DNA of 64,000 nucleotides, from contig NZ_CP027732.1 of NCBI RefSeq assembly GCF_003852235.1, positions 2,666,001-2,730,000 on the forward strand, read 5' to 3'. The position numbers and the translations under genes were made by a program. Position 1 is the first letter of the stretch; every line of letters starts with the position of its first letter. Below are positions 36,762 through 45,958 of this stretch, piece by piece. Origin of the DNA: Pseudomonas sp. R4-35-07 (lineage in GTDB: Bacteria; Pseudomonadota; Gammaproteobacteria; Pseudomonadales; Pseudomonadaceae). A model generated the notes under the pieces. That model did no database searches. It was not told the DNA's origin and saw only the letters and a program-made list of their open reading frames with translations.

Positions 36762-38315
36762 ATGGTTCATTCAGAAAAGACGTGCGCTTATTACCAGGAA
36801 CTTGCACGGAAACCTTGTTCGCCAGGGGATTTCGCCGGCAATGACGTGCGCTTTTCGAGTGAGTTTGAAACCGTGGAAGCCGAGGTTGCCAAGGCGCAGT
36901 CCATACATGGCGCGAGCCTGCCGGACTGGCAGCAGGTCTGCGAGTCCAGTGAGCGCCTGTTGCGTGAGCAGTCCAAGGACCTGCGCCTCGCTGTGTGGCT
37001 CACCTGGGGACTGCATCAGCGTGATTCATTCCCGGGGTTGCTGGCCGGCCTCGGTTTGCTGGTTTATCTCTGTGAGCATCACTGGGCGGCGGTCTATCCC
37101 ACCAAGCTGCGCACCCGCGTTGCCGCATTGGGTTGGCTGGTGACGCGCCTGGCCCCGCTCTTCTCGCAGAACCTGTCGCTTGTCGACCGATTGCCCTTGT
37201 TCCAGGCGCTGCAGGCACACCTCGTGCGCCTTGATGAGCTATTGAACGAACGCCTTGGCAGTGACGCCCCGTTGTTGTTGCCGATCCGGCGACAACTGGC
37301 GGAACGTCTGGCGCGTGCCGCGCAAGACGGCGCGCAGCCAGCGGGCGCTGCGGGCGTGATCACCCAGGTCAAGCAGGCGCTCACGCAGTCGCTCAAGCCT
37401 GAGCTGCTGATCAACAATGAAAAAGATGCCCACAAAGTGCTGCGCGCCTTACAGGAACAGGCCCGTACATTGTGTGCCTGGTGGTTGCGCCAGAATGCCA
37501 CCGACCTGCGGGCCTTGCGTTTGGGACGCACCTTGGCGTGGCTGAGCCTGGTCAATTATCCCGATGCCAACAGTGAGGGGGTGACGGCGTTGCGCCCGCT
37601 GGCTCCCGACAAGCTTAAACGTTACCAGGATCGTCTCAGCCAAGGCCATCACGCCGAGCTGTTGCTTGAGCTCGAGGTCAGCCTGGCGGGCGCATTGTTC
37701 TGGTTCGATGGGCTACGCATGCTCTGGGAATGCCTTGAAGCCTTGCACGCGAACTTGGCCATGACCGAGCTGGAAACGAGCTTCGCGCTGTTATTGCAAC
37801 GTTTGCCGAACCTGCCCGAATTGCGCTTCGACGACGGCACGCCGTTTGCGGGCGCGGCGACCTGTGAGTGGATCACGCTTCATGTTGTTCGCCACCTGCA
37901 CAAAGCCGAGCCTTTCAATGCCGTTGCCGATGGCGGCAGCGAACCCTGGGAAGCCGCCTTGCAGACGGTCATGCCCAGCTTGCGCAAGGACGGGCTCAAG
38001 GCTGCCGTCGGCGTGCTCAAGCAGGGTTTGCACAGCGCTGGCAGTGAGCGCGCGCGCTTTCATTGGCGGCTGGCACTGGCCAGGTTGTGCATGCGCGCGG
38101 GCAAGCCTGACCTGGGCAGAATCCAGCTGGAACAGCTGGACCTCGAACTACAGCGCGCGGGCCTGGACCGCTGGGAGCCGGAACTGGCCCTGCACGTCGG
38201 CCGGCTCCTGTACCGCTGCTATGACCTGTTGCCGCAAAACCACGCCGTGCGCGAAAGCAAAGACGCCACGCATCGCCGGTTGTGCCAGTTCGATCTGGAA
38301 GCAGTACTCGAATAA
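36762..38315 (+). CDS. tssA: T6SS baseplate/sheath cap protein TssA
   Basis: This 517-aa protein has an N-terminal ImpA_N region (IHGASLPDWQQV to LVTRLAPLF, about residues 50-150) and a VasJ-type helical C-terminus rich in Leu, Arg and Glu. ATG 36762 is preferred to an in-frame GTG 15 nt earlier. TssA primes sheath polymerisation. It is the first gene of the long rightward operon. Confidence 0.88.
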   Translation: MVHSEKTCAYYQELARKPCSPGDFAGNDVRFSSEFETVEAEVAKAQSIHGASLPDWQQVCESSERLLREQSKDLRLAVWLTWGLHQRDSFPGLLAGLGLLVYLCEHHWAAVYPTKLRTRVAALGWLVTRLAPLFSQNLSLVDRLPLFQALQAHLVRLDELLNERLGSDAPLLLPIRRQLAERLARAAQDGAQPAGAAGVITQVKQALTQSLKPELLINNEKDAHKVLRALQEQARTLCAWWLRQNATDLRALRLGRTLAWLSLVNYPDANSEGVTALRPLAPDKLKRYQDRLSQGHHAELLLELEVSLAGALFWFDGLRMLWECLEALHANLAMTELETSFALLLQRLPNLPELRFDDGTPFAGAATCEWITLHVVRHLHKAEPFNAVADGGSEPWEAALQTVMPSLRKDGLKAAVGVLKQGLHSAGSERARFHWRLALARLCMRAGKPDLGRIQLEQLDLELQRAGLDRWEPELALHVGRLLYRCYDLLPQNHAVRESKDATHRRLCQFDLEAVLE

Positions 38316-38339
38316 AAATCATCAAAAAGGAGAAGCACC

Positions 38340-38849
38340 ATGGCCAAAGACGGTTCGGTAGCACCCAAGGAACGTATCAATATCACCTTCAAACCCGCGC
38401 TTGGTGGTGCACAGGAGGACGTCGAGCTGCCGTTGAAACTGTTGGTGCTGGGAGATTTTTCCCAGCGCGACGACCCGCGCAAGCTTGAGGATCGCAAGCC
38501 TATCGGGATCGACAAGAACAGCCTCGACGAGGTGTTGGCCAAACAGGCCCTGAATTTGACATTGAGCGTGCCCAATCGCCTTCAGGATGACGCAGAGGTT
38601 GAAGAACTGGCGGTCCAGGTGCGGATCAACTCGATGAAGGACTTCAACCCCGCCAGCCTGGTCGAGCAAATACCGCAGTTGCAAAAGCTGATGGTGCTGC
38701 GCGAGGCATTGGTGGCACTCAAGGGCCCGCTGGGCAACACCCCGAGCTTTCGTAAAGCCATTGAGCAGGCCCTGGCCGATGACGACTCCCGTGCTCGGGT
38801 GCTGGCCGAGCTGGGGCTGAGCAGCCCTGATGCCGAACCTCTTCAGTAA
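38340..38849 (+). CDS. tssB: T6SS sheath small subunit TssB
   Basis: This 169-aa protein has the TssB/VipA start (SVAPKERINITFKPALG) and the conserved VELPLKLLVLGDFSQRDD stretch. It pairs with TssC to build the contractile sheath. A strong AAAAGGAG site lies before the ATG, consistent with high expression. It is 24 nt after tssA and 15 nt before tssC. Confidence 0.95.
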   Translation: MAKDGSVAPKERINITFKPALGGAQEDVELPLKLLVLGDFSQRDDPRKLEDRKPIGIDKNSLDEVLAKQALNLTLSVPNRLQDDAEVEELAVQVRINSMKDFNPASLVEQIPQLQKLMVLREALVALKGPLGNTPSFRKAIEQALADDDSRARVLAELGLSSPDAEPLQ

Positions 38850-38864
38850 AAGGACACTGATACC

Positions 38865-40346
38865 ATGACGACTACCCAGTACAACTCGCTGCCTCTGCCC
38901 AAAGCCGCCGACGAGTGCAGCATTCTCGACAACATCATTGCCCAGACGTTGCTGAGCGCCGATGACGAGGCATACAGCATCGCCAAGCGGGGGGTGTCGG
39001 CGTTTATCGAAGAACTGGTAAAGCCTCACAACCGCGAAGAACCGGTCAAGAAGCGTCTGGTCGACCGGATGATTGCCGAGATCGATGCCAAGCTCAGCCA
39101 GCAAGTGGACGAGATTCTGCACCACTCGGACTTCCAGGCACTGGAGGCAGCCTGGCGAGGGCTGCAACTGCTGGTAGAGCGCACCAATTTTCGCGAGAAC
39201 ATCAAGATAGAGCTGCTGAATGTCTCTCGGCAGGACCTGCTGGACGACTTCGAGGATTCCCCGGAAGTGACCCAGTCGGGGCTTTACAAGCATATCTACA
39301 GTGCTGAATACGGCCAGTTTGGCGGCCAGCCGGTAGGGGCGATCATCGCTAACTACTTCCTGTCCCCCAGCGCGCCTGATGTGAAACTCATGCAGTACGT
39401 TTCCAGTGTCGCCGGTATGGCTCACGCGCCGTTCATCGCGGCCGCCGGGCCAGGCTTCTTTGGTCTGGAAAGCTTTACCGGCCTACCTGACCTCAAGGAT
39501 CTCAAGGATCATTTCGAAGGCCCGCAGTTTGCCAAGTGGCAGAGCTTTCGCCAGAGCGAAGATGCCCGCTACATCGGCCTTACCGTACCGCGTTTTTTAT
39601 TGCGCACGCCGTACGATCCCCTTGAGTGCCCGGTCAAAACCTTTGCCTACCAGGAAAATGTGGTCAACAGCCACGAGCACTACCTGTGGGGCAATACGGC
39701 CTACGCCTTCGCCACTCGCCTGACCGACAGTTTCGCGCGCTTTCGCTGGTGCCCGAACATCATCGGCCCCCAGAGTGGCGGGGCGGTCGAGGACTTGCCG
39801 CTGCATCATTTCCAGAGCATGGGTGAGATTGAAACCAAGATCCCTACCGAGGTACTGGTTTCAGACCGGCGCGAATACGAGCTGGCGCAAGAAGGGTTCA
39901 TCGCCCTGACCATGCGCAAGGGCAGTGACAACGCTGCCTTCTTTTCCGCCAGTTCCGTGCAGAAACCCAAGACGTTCGGCATCAGCGAAGAGGGCAAGGC
40001 AGCGGAGCTGAACTACCGGCTCGGTACCCAGTTGCCTTACATGATGGTGATCAATCGCCTTGCCCACTACCTCAAGGTCCTGCAGCGCGAACAACTGGGC
40101 TCGTGGAAGGAACGGACCGACCTGGAGTTGGAACTCAACAAGTGGATTCGCCAATACGTGGCGGATCAGGAAAACCCCAGTGCCGAGGTGCGCGGGCGCC
40201 GTCCGCTGCGCGCAGCGCGCATCGTCGTCAGCGATGTCGAGGGTGAGCCGGGCTGGTACCGCGTCAGTTTGAGCGTACGGCCGCATTTCAAGTACATGGG
40301 GGCGGACTTCACCTTGTCTCTCGTCGGCAAGCTCGACAAAGAATGA
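38865..40346 (+). CDS. tssC: T6SS sheath large subunit TssC
   Basis: This 493-aa TssC/VipB protein has conserved stretches such as LEAAWRGLQLLVERTNFRENI, FGGQPVGAIIANYF and the C-terminal PFKYMGA-like RPHFKYMGADFTLSL. It forms the sheath wall with TssB. It is full length, and its stop overlaps the tssE start as ATGA (40343-40346). Confidence 0.96.
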   Translation: MTTTQYNSLPLPKAADECSILDNIIAQTLLSADDEAYSIAKRGVSAFIEELVKPHNREEPVKKRLVDRMIAEIDAKLSQQVDEILHHSDFQALEAAWRGLQLLVERTNFRENIKIELLNVSRQDLLDDFEDSPEVTQSGLYKHIYSAEYGQFGGQPVGAIIANYFLSPSAPDVKLMQYVSSVAGMAHAPFIAAAGPGFFGLESFTGLPDLKDLKDHFEGPQFAKWQSFRQSEDARYIGLTVPRFLLRTPYDPLECPVKTFAYQENVVNSHEHYLWGNTAYAFATRLTDSFARFRWCPNIIGPQSGGAVEDLPLHHFQSMGEIETKIPTEVLVSDRREYELAQEGFIALTMRKGSDNAAFFSASSVQKPKTFGISEEGKAAELNYRLGTQLPYMMVINRLAHYLKVLQREQLGSWKERTDLELELNKWIRQYVADQENPSAEVRGRRPLRAARIVVSDVEGEPGWYRVSLSVRPHFKYMGADFTLSLVGKLDKE

Positions 40347-40762
40347 GCCGAGGCCAGGGGATGCGCCACCAAAACAGCCTTTTCGAGCGCCTCGAGCCCG
40401 ATGCGTGCGCCAGCGTGTGCCGCATGACGTCCGTCGCCGCGCATTTGACGAAAATGCTCAGCACCCGCGCCGGCAGCGTCCAGACGCTGCTGGATTACGG
40501 CTTGCCTGATCTCAATGATATGCGGCTCAGCCTGCATGAATCCCTGACCCAGTCACGCCTGCTGATCGAGCGCTTCATCCAGGCTTACGAACCACGGCTG
40601 GTGAATGTTCGCGTCAGGGTGCTCCCGCGCGTCCATGAAACGTTGGCACTGGCATTTGCCATCGAGGCCGGGCTGCTCATCGACGGTGGCACACAAGCCG
40701 TCGTGTTCCATGCGCGCCTGGCGGATGCCGGGCAGGTAGAGGTCTGCGCAGATGGCCTTTAA
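40343..40762 (+). CDS. tssE: T6SS baseplate protein TssE
   Basis: This 139-aa gp25-like protein has the SLFERL start and the LLDYGLPDLND motif near residue 50, as TssE and phage gp25 do. It forms the baseplate wedge with TssFGK. The ATG overlaps the tssC stop; an in-frame ATG at 40361 is also possible. Its end overlaps tssF by 11 nt. Confidence 0.9.
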   Translation: MSRGQGMRHQNSLFERLEPDACASVCRMTSVAAHLTKMLSTRAGSVQTLLDYGLPDLNDMRLSLHESLTQSRLLIERFIQAYEPRLVNVRVRVLPRVHETLALAFAIEAGLLIDGGTQAVVFHARLADAGQVEVCADGL

Positions 40763-42539
40763 CCGCTATTTTCAAAGCGAACTCAGTGCCCTGCGACAAC
40801 TCGGGCGGCGCTTTTCCGAGCGCAATCCGGCCCTGGCACCGTTTCTCGCCGAGACCGGTCAAGACCCGGATGTGGAGCGTTTGCTGGAGGGTTTTGCATT
40901 CCTGACCGCACGCCTGCGCCAGAAGCTCGATGACGAGCTGCCTGAGTTGACGCATTCCCTGATGCAGCTGTTATGGCCCAATTACATGCGCCCAATGCCT
41001 GCTTTCAGCATCCTGCAATTTGACCCGTTGAACTGCGCCGGCCCCAGCGTTCGCGTGGCACGGGACACCGCAGTGGAAAGCGTGCCCATCCAGGGCGAGC
41101 GTTGCCGTTTCAGAACCTGCTATGCCACCGATGTGATGCCGCTGCAACTTCGTAGCCTGGATTACGCCTGCCAGGGCGAAGCAACCTGGTTGGACCTGCG
41201 CCTGACCCTGAGTGCAGAGGGGAATTTCAGTGCGCTGACATTCGAATCGTTACGACTGCACCTGGCCGGAGACCACTATGTGAGCCAAGGCCTGTACCTC
41301 AGCTTGTTGCGACATCTGGATGGCATCCATCTGCAGCTATTGGATCAAAACGATTTGCCGGTCAACGGGATCGATGGTCAACCTGCGACGCTATGGCTCA
41401 GCGCCAGCCAGGTTCAGCCGGTGGGTTTTGCAGAGGAACACGCATTAATTCCTTACCCGCAAAACACCTTCCGTGGTTATCGCCACTTGCAGGAATATTT
41501 CACGTTTCCCGAGAAATACTTGTTTGTCGATGTTCAAGGGTTGGGTGCGCTGCATCGATTCCCCCAAGAGGTGCTCAAGCAGGCACATGGCATGGTGTTG
41601 CGCTTCGAGCTGTGCACCCTGGGGCATGCGCTCCAGCGCCCCACCCTGGACAACGTCAAGCTGTACTGCACGCCTATCGTCAACCTGTTCAGTCACGACG
41701 CGATACCCATTCGGCTGGATGGAAAACAGGATGAATACCTGCTGTTGCCGGGGGAATATTCTCCGGAAAACGCCGGGGTGTTTTCGGTTGACCGTGTTAC
41801 CGGATGGCGTCCTGGCGGCTTGGGCTATCAAACCTACGTGCCCTTTGAGTCGTTCGAGCATGACCATGATGGCGAAACTTCGCGGGCGCTGCCCAGCTTC
41901 AGCATCCGTCAACGGCCGTCGGTCCAGCATGACGGGCTGGCTACCTGGATAGGCTTTGGCGATCGCTGCGAGCAGGGCCCGGAAACACTGTCGATCGAGC
42001 TGACCTGTACCAATGCCGGTCTGCCGCGACAGCTAAGGGCAGGTGAGATCAACCAGCCCGGCGAGCACACCCCTGAGTCATTGACGTTCCGTAACATCAC
42101 TGCGCCAACCGCGAGTTTTGCGCCGCCACTGGACCAGGATTATCTCTGGAAGCTCATCAGCAACATGTCGCTCAACTATGTGTCGCTGACCGATATCAAC
42201 GCATTGAAAGTGATTCTCGCGACCTACGATCTGCCGCGCTATCACGATCGACAGGCGCTGAAAATCAGCCAGAAAAAGTTGGGCGCGCTGCGCTCTATCC
42301 AGCACGAAGCGGTTGACCGGTTGCACCGGGGCCTGCCGATTCGCGGATTGCGGGTGGACCTGACGGTGGATCCCCTGGGGTTTGCAGGCCAGGGCGATCT
42401 ATTTGTGTTCGCTTCGGTCCTCAATCAGTTCTTTGCGCTTTACGCCAGCCTCAATTCGTATCACGAGTTGCGAGTGATCAGCACACAAGGAGACGTGTAT
42501 CTATGGCCGTTCCGGATGGGGCAGCAACCCCTGCTTTGA
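40752..42539 (+). CDS. tssF: T6SS baseplate protein TssF
   Basis: This 595-aa TssF/VasA protein starts FNRYFQSELSALRQLGRRF with the family RDPDVERLLEGFAFL-like QDPDVERLLEGFAFL near residue 37. It is the large wedge subunit. Its 3' end overlaps tssG by 37 nt, a typical arrangement in T6SS operons. Confidence 0.94.
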   Translation: MAFNRYFQSELSALRQLGRRFSERNPALAPFLAETGQDPDVERLLEGFAFLTARLRQKLDDELPELTHSLMQLLWPNYMRPMPAFSILQFDPLNCAGPSVRVARDTAVESVPIQGERCRFRTCYATDVMPLQLRSLDYACQGEATWLDLRLTLSAEGNFSALTFESLRLHLAGDHYVSQGLYLSLLRHLDGIHLQLLDQNDLPVNGIDGQPATLWLSASQVQPVGFAEEHALIPYPQNTFRGYRHLQEYFTFPEKYLFVDVQGLGALHRFPQEVLKQAHGMVLRFELCTLGHALQRPTLDNVKLYCTPIVNLFSHDAIPIRLDGKQDEYLLLPGEYSPENAGVFSVDRVTGWRPGGLGYQTYVPFESFEHDHDGETSRALPSFSIRQRPSVQHDGLATWIGFGDRCEQGPETLSIELTCTNAGLPRQLRAGEINQPGEHTPESLTFRNITAPTASFAPPLDQDYLWKLISNMSLNYVSLTDINALKVILATYDLPRYHDRQALKISQKKLGALRSIQHEAVDRLHRGLPIRGLRVDLTVDPLGFAGQGDLFVFASVLNQFFALYASLNSYHELRVISTQGDVYLWPFRMGQQPLL

Positions 42540-43510
42540 CTCAGCTTTGCCATGCCATCCGCGAATACACGCTATTCCAGGCGGTGGTGCAGGTGGTCGC
42601 ACGTTTACGTGAAGCTCATCCCCTGCTGGATGAGGATGCGCTGTATGACCAGCTGGAATTCCAGGCCAATCCAGGCCTGGGGTTTGCAGGACACGATATC
42701 GACCGTGTGGAGTTTTTCCTGGACCACGGGCACTTGCGGGCGCGTCTGCGCATCAACGTGCTGGGGTTGTTTGGCGCGGGCTCACCATTGCCCGCGTTTT
42801 ATGCCGAGCAGGCGTTTGTGGAGCGCGCAGGTGGTAACCCCACGCGGGACTTCCTCGATATGTTCCACCACCGACTGCACCGTCTGATGTTACCGATCTG
42901 GCGCAAATACCGTTACCGGGCCTGCTTTCAAAAGGGCGCCAGTGATGGGTTTTCCCAGCAAATGTTTGCGCTGATTGGCCTCGGCAGTCACGCGATACGG
43001 AGCGCCTCGCTTCTTGATTGCAAGCGCTTGCTGCCTTACCTCGGGCTTCTGAGCCTGCGCGCGCACTCGGCTGCGTTGATGGAGACCGTCCTGCGGTATT
43101 ACTTCAAGCATGCCCAGGTGTTCATCGAGCAATGGGTCGAACGCACGGTGGACGTCGCGCATTCGCAGCGCAATGACTTGGGCCACGCCAACTGCACGCT
43201 TGGCCACGACCTGGTATTGGGGCGTCGCATCGCTGATCGCAGCGGCAAGTTCAGAGTGCACATCAAGGCCCTGGGTTGGCAGCGTTTTCACGACTTTCTG
43301 CCCACGGGAACGGCCTATGCCCCCGCGTGCTCGCTGGTACGTTTAACCGCGCGAGACGCGTTGCAATTTGACCTGCGCCTGGTACTGGCACCCGGCGAAA
43401 TCAGGGCGTTGCATATCGGCGAAAACAATGTGTGCCGCCTGGGTTGGACCAGTTGGCTGGAACATGAGCGAGCGGACGGTGCGATCACGCTCGCCGGCCA
43501 TTTTCATTAA
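42503..43510 (+). CDS. tssG: T6SS baseplate protein TssG
   Basis: This 335-aa TssG/VasB protein has FQAVVQVVARLREAHP near the start, GLFGAGSPLPAFYAEQ and the FLDMFHHRLHRLMLPIWRKYRY block. It forms the (TssF)2-TssG wedge. The start lies inside tssF, and clpV follows after 12 nt. Confidence 0.94.
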   Translation: MAVPDGAATPALTQLCHAIREYTLFQAVVQVVARLREAHPLLDEDALYDQLEFQANPGLGFAGHDIDRVEFFLDHGHLRARLRINVLGLFGAGSPLPAFYAEQAFVERAGGNPTRDFLDMFHHRLHRLMLPIWRKYRYRACFQKGASDGFSQQMFALIGLGSHAIRSASLLDCKRLLPYLGLLSLRAHSAALMETVLRYYFKHAQVFIEQWVERTVDVAHSQRNDLGHANCTLGHDLVLGRRIADRSGKFRVHIKALGWQRFHDFLPTGTAYAPACSLVRLTARDALQFDLRLVLAPGEIRALHIGENNVCRLGWTSWLEHERADGAITLAGHFH

Positions 43511-43522
43511 GGATTGATGAGC

Positions 43523-45958
43523 ATGATTAATGTGGACCTGCAACAACTGATCCTTGCATTGACGGCCCAGACCCGCCGGGACCTGACGCGCGCGGCCGAG
43601 CGCTGCATGGCGCGTGGTGGTCATGAAGTGTTGGTGGAGGATCTGCTTCTGGCCTTGCTCGAGCATCCCGCCGGGTTGATGGCCAAGGCACTGGCAGATG
43701 CCGACGTTTCCCTGGGCGAACTGCAAGCAGCCTTGCAGCCCAGGAGTGAGCAGAGCGCTACACGCAACCCGGTGTTCGCCCAGGCCTTGGTGCTGTGGTT
43801 ACAACAAGCCGTGATGGTTGCACACGTAGAGTTGGGCCAACGTTGCGTCGATCACGGTGCCCTGTTGCTGGCACTTTTACAGCACCCGCTGGAGCATGCG
43901 GGCAGCTGGTATCACGCGGTGCTCAGCCGTCTAAATACCGGCAGGGTGCGTGATTTTCTGCAGGGCCAGCCCTGCGAAAGTCAGCCGATTGTCACGGAGT
44001 CGCTGTTGCAGCGCTTTACCCAGGACCTCACCCAGCATGCCCGTGAGGGTCGGATAGACCCAGTGCTGTGCCGCGAGCGCGAAATACGGCAATTGATCGA
44101 CATCCTGGTGCGGCGGCGCAAGAACAACCCGATTCTCGTGGGGGAGGCCGGGGTGGGGAAAACGGCGATCGTCGAAGGGCTTGCGTTGCAGATCGCGGCT
44201 TTGCAGGTGCCCGAGGCCCTTAAAAGCGTTCGCGTGCTGACCCTCGATATGGGCTTGCTGCAAGCGGGTGCTGGCCTCAAAGGCGAGTTCGAGCGACGTC
44301 TCAAAGGTGTGATCGATGAAGTGAACGCATCGCCTGAGCCGGTCATCCTGTTTATCGACGAAGCCCATACCTTGGTGGGCGCTGGCGCCCAGCCGGGAGG
44401 CCTGGACGCGGCCAACCTGCTCAAACCGGCCCTGGCGCGCGGCGCGCTGCGTACGATCGCTGCTACCACCTGGTCGGAATACAAGCAGTACATCGAAAAG
44501 GACCCGGCATTGGCGCGACGGTTCCAGCCGGTACTGGTCGAGGAGCCGAGTGTCGAGCAGGCAGTGTCGATTCTGCGGGGACTGGTGCCTGTCTATGAAG
44601 CGAGCCATGGCGTGTATGTCCGTGATGATGCGGTGGTAGCAGCGGCCCACATGAGCGCACGCTATCTGGTGGGCCGACAGTTGCCGGACAAGGCGGTGGA
44701 CGTGCTGGACACCGCCTGTGCCAGCGTCCGCACGCGTCAGGCAATGCCGCCTGAGGCCCTGCAGGCGTTACGCGCCGAACTGATCGAGGGCCAGCGGCAG
44801 GCGCGGGCGCTGAGTCGAGACTTTGATAGCGGATTGCCTGTGGATGCGCAGGCCCTTCAGGCGCTGAAGTTGCGCCTGGAAACCCTTGAGCACGAGCGCC
44901 AGGTACTGGAGCAACAGTGGCTTGAGCGCGATGGGCCGTTGGTGAAACCTGAGGTCTGCCCGCACGGCGTAGCGCATGTCATCAGCGCGTGGACCGGTAT
45001 TCCCGTCGAGCAGCTGGCCCTTGAACCGAACACAAAAGTGCTTGGGTTTGCCGCGGCCTTGCGCTCGCGCGTGCTTGGGCAGGACCACGCGGTGCAGGCC
45101 CTTGATCGTGCCTTGCGCGCCGTTGCCGCCGGGCTCAACAAGGTCGATGCCCCTGTCGGGGTGTTTCTGCTGGTGGGGCCAAGCGGTGTAGGCAAGACAG
45201 AAACAGCCCTGGCCCTGGCGGATCTTCTGTACGGCGGTGAACGGTTTGTCACCACCATCAATATGTCGGAGTACCAAGAGAAGCACGCGCTTTCCCGATT
45301 GATCGGTGCGCCACCGGGTTATGTCGGTTATGGCGAGGGCGGGGTTTTGACCGAAGCCGTACGCCAGCGTCCCTATTCAGTCGTGCTGCTCGACGAGGTG
45401 GAGAAGGCCGACCCTGAGGTATTGAACCTGTTTTACCAGGTCTTTGACAAAGGGCGCGCGAATGATGGCGAAGGGCGGGAAATCGACTTTCGCAACACCG
45501 TGCTGCTGATGACATCCAACCTCGCCAGCGACGCTATCAACGCGCTTTGCGCAGGCGGTCAACGACCTGAACCCCAGGTGCTGCAAGACGCCATTTACCC
45601 GGTGCTGCGTGCCCACTTCAAGCCCGCATTGCTCGCCCGTATGCGCGTCATACCGTATTACCCGATTGACGAGCAGGTGCTGCACGACGTGGCAGAGCTC
45701 AAGCTTGCGGGCCTTGGCCAACGGCTGCACTCGCGCAAACTGGCATTCACCTACACGCCAGAATTGGTCGCGCACATGACCGAGCGTTGCGCGGACGGTG
45801 ACAGCGGTGCGCGGTACATCGACCATTGGATCGAGCGCCATTTGTTGCCGCAGATGGTGGACGGTCTGCTCGGCGCCATGGCCATGGAGACCCCGGTTTC
45901 CTCGGTGCATGCGCGATTGGATGGCAACGGCCTGCCGCTCTGCGAGTTCAGCCAATGA
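43523..45958 (+). CDS. clpV: T6SS sheath-recycling AAA+ ATPase ClpV (TssH)
   Basis: This 811-aa Clp-type ATPase has an N-terminal Clp_N pair, then two AAA+ domains with Walker A GEAGVGKTAIVEG (about residue 210) and GPSGVGKTETALA (about residue 555), and matching Walker B motifs LFIDEAHTL and VLLDEVEKA. It unfolds contracted TssBC sheaths. ATG 43523 sits 9 nt after AAGGA and gives the usual MINVDLQQL start; earlier in-frame TTG/ATG codons are possible. Its stop overlaps sfa (ATGA). Confidence 0.95.
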   Translation: MINVDLQQLILALTAQTRRDLTRAAERCMARGGHEVLVEDLLLALLEHPAGLMAKALADADVSLGELQAALQPRSEQSATRNPVFAQALVLWLQQAVMVAHVELGQRCVDHGALLLALLQHPLEHAGSWYHAVLSRLNTGRVRDFLQGQPCESQPIVTESLLQRFTQDLTQHAREGRIDPVLCREREIRQLIDILVRRRKNNPILVGEAGVGKTAIVEGLALQIAALQVPEALKSVRVLTLDMGLLQAGAGLKGEFERRLKGVIDEVNASPEPVILFIDEAHTLVGAGAQPGGLDAANLLKPALARGALRTIAATTWSEYKQYIEKDPALARRFQPVLVEEPSVEQAVSILRGLVPVYEASHGVYVRDDAVVAAAHMSARYLVGRQLPDKAVDVLDTACASVRTRQAMPPEALQALRAELIEGQRQARALSRDFDSGLPVDAQALQALKLRLETLEHERQVLEQQWLERDGPLVKPEVCPHGVAHVISAWTGIPVEQLALEPNTKVLGFAAALRSRVLGQDHAVQALDRALRAVAAGLNKVDAPVGVFLLVGPSGVGKTETALALADLLYGGERFVTTINMSEYQEKHALSRLIGAPPGYVGYGEGGVLTEAVRQRPYSVVLLDEVEKADPEVLNLFYQVFDKGRANDGEGREIDFRNTVLLMTSNLASDAINALCAGGQRPEPQVLQDAIYPVLRAHFKPALLARMRVIPYYPIDEQVLHDVAELKLAGLGQRLHSRKLAFTYTPELVAHMTERCADGDSGARYIDHWIERHLLPQMVDGLLGAMAMETPVSSVHARLDGNGLPLCEFSQ

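Noticed and set aside
38322..39425. 367-codon minus-strand frame opposite tssB and tssC
   Set aside because: It is antisense to highly conserved sheath genes, with shadow-type composition.
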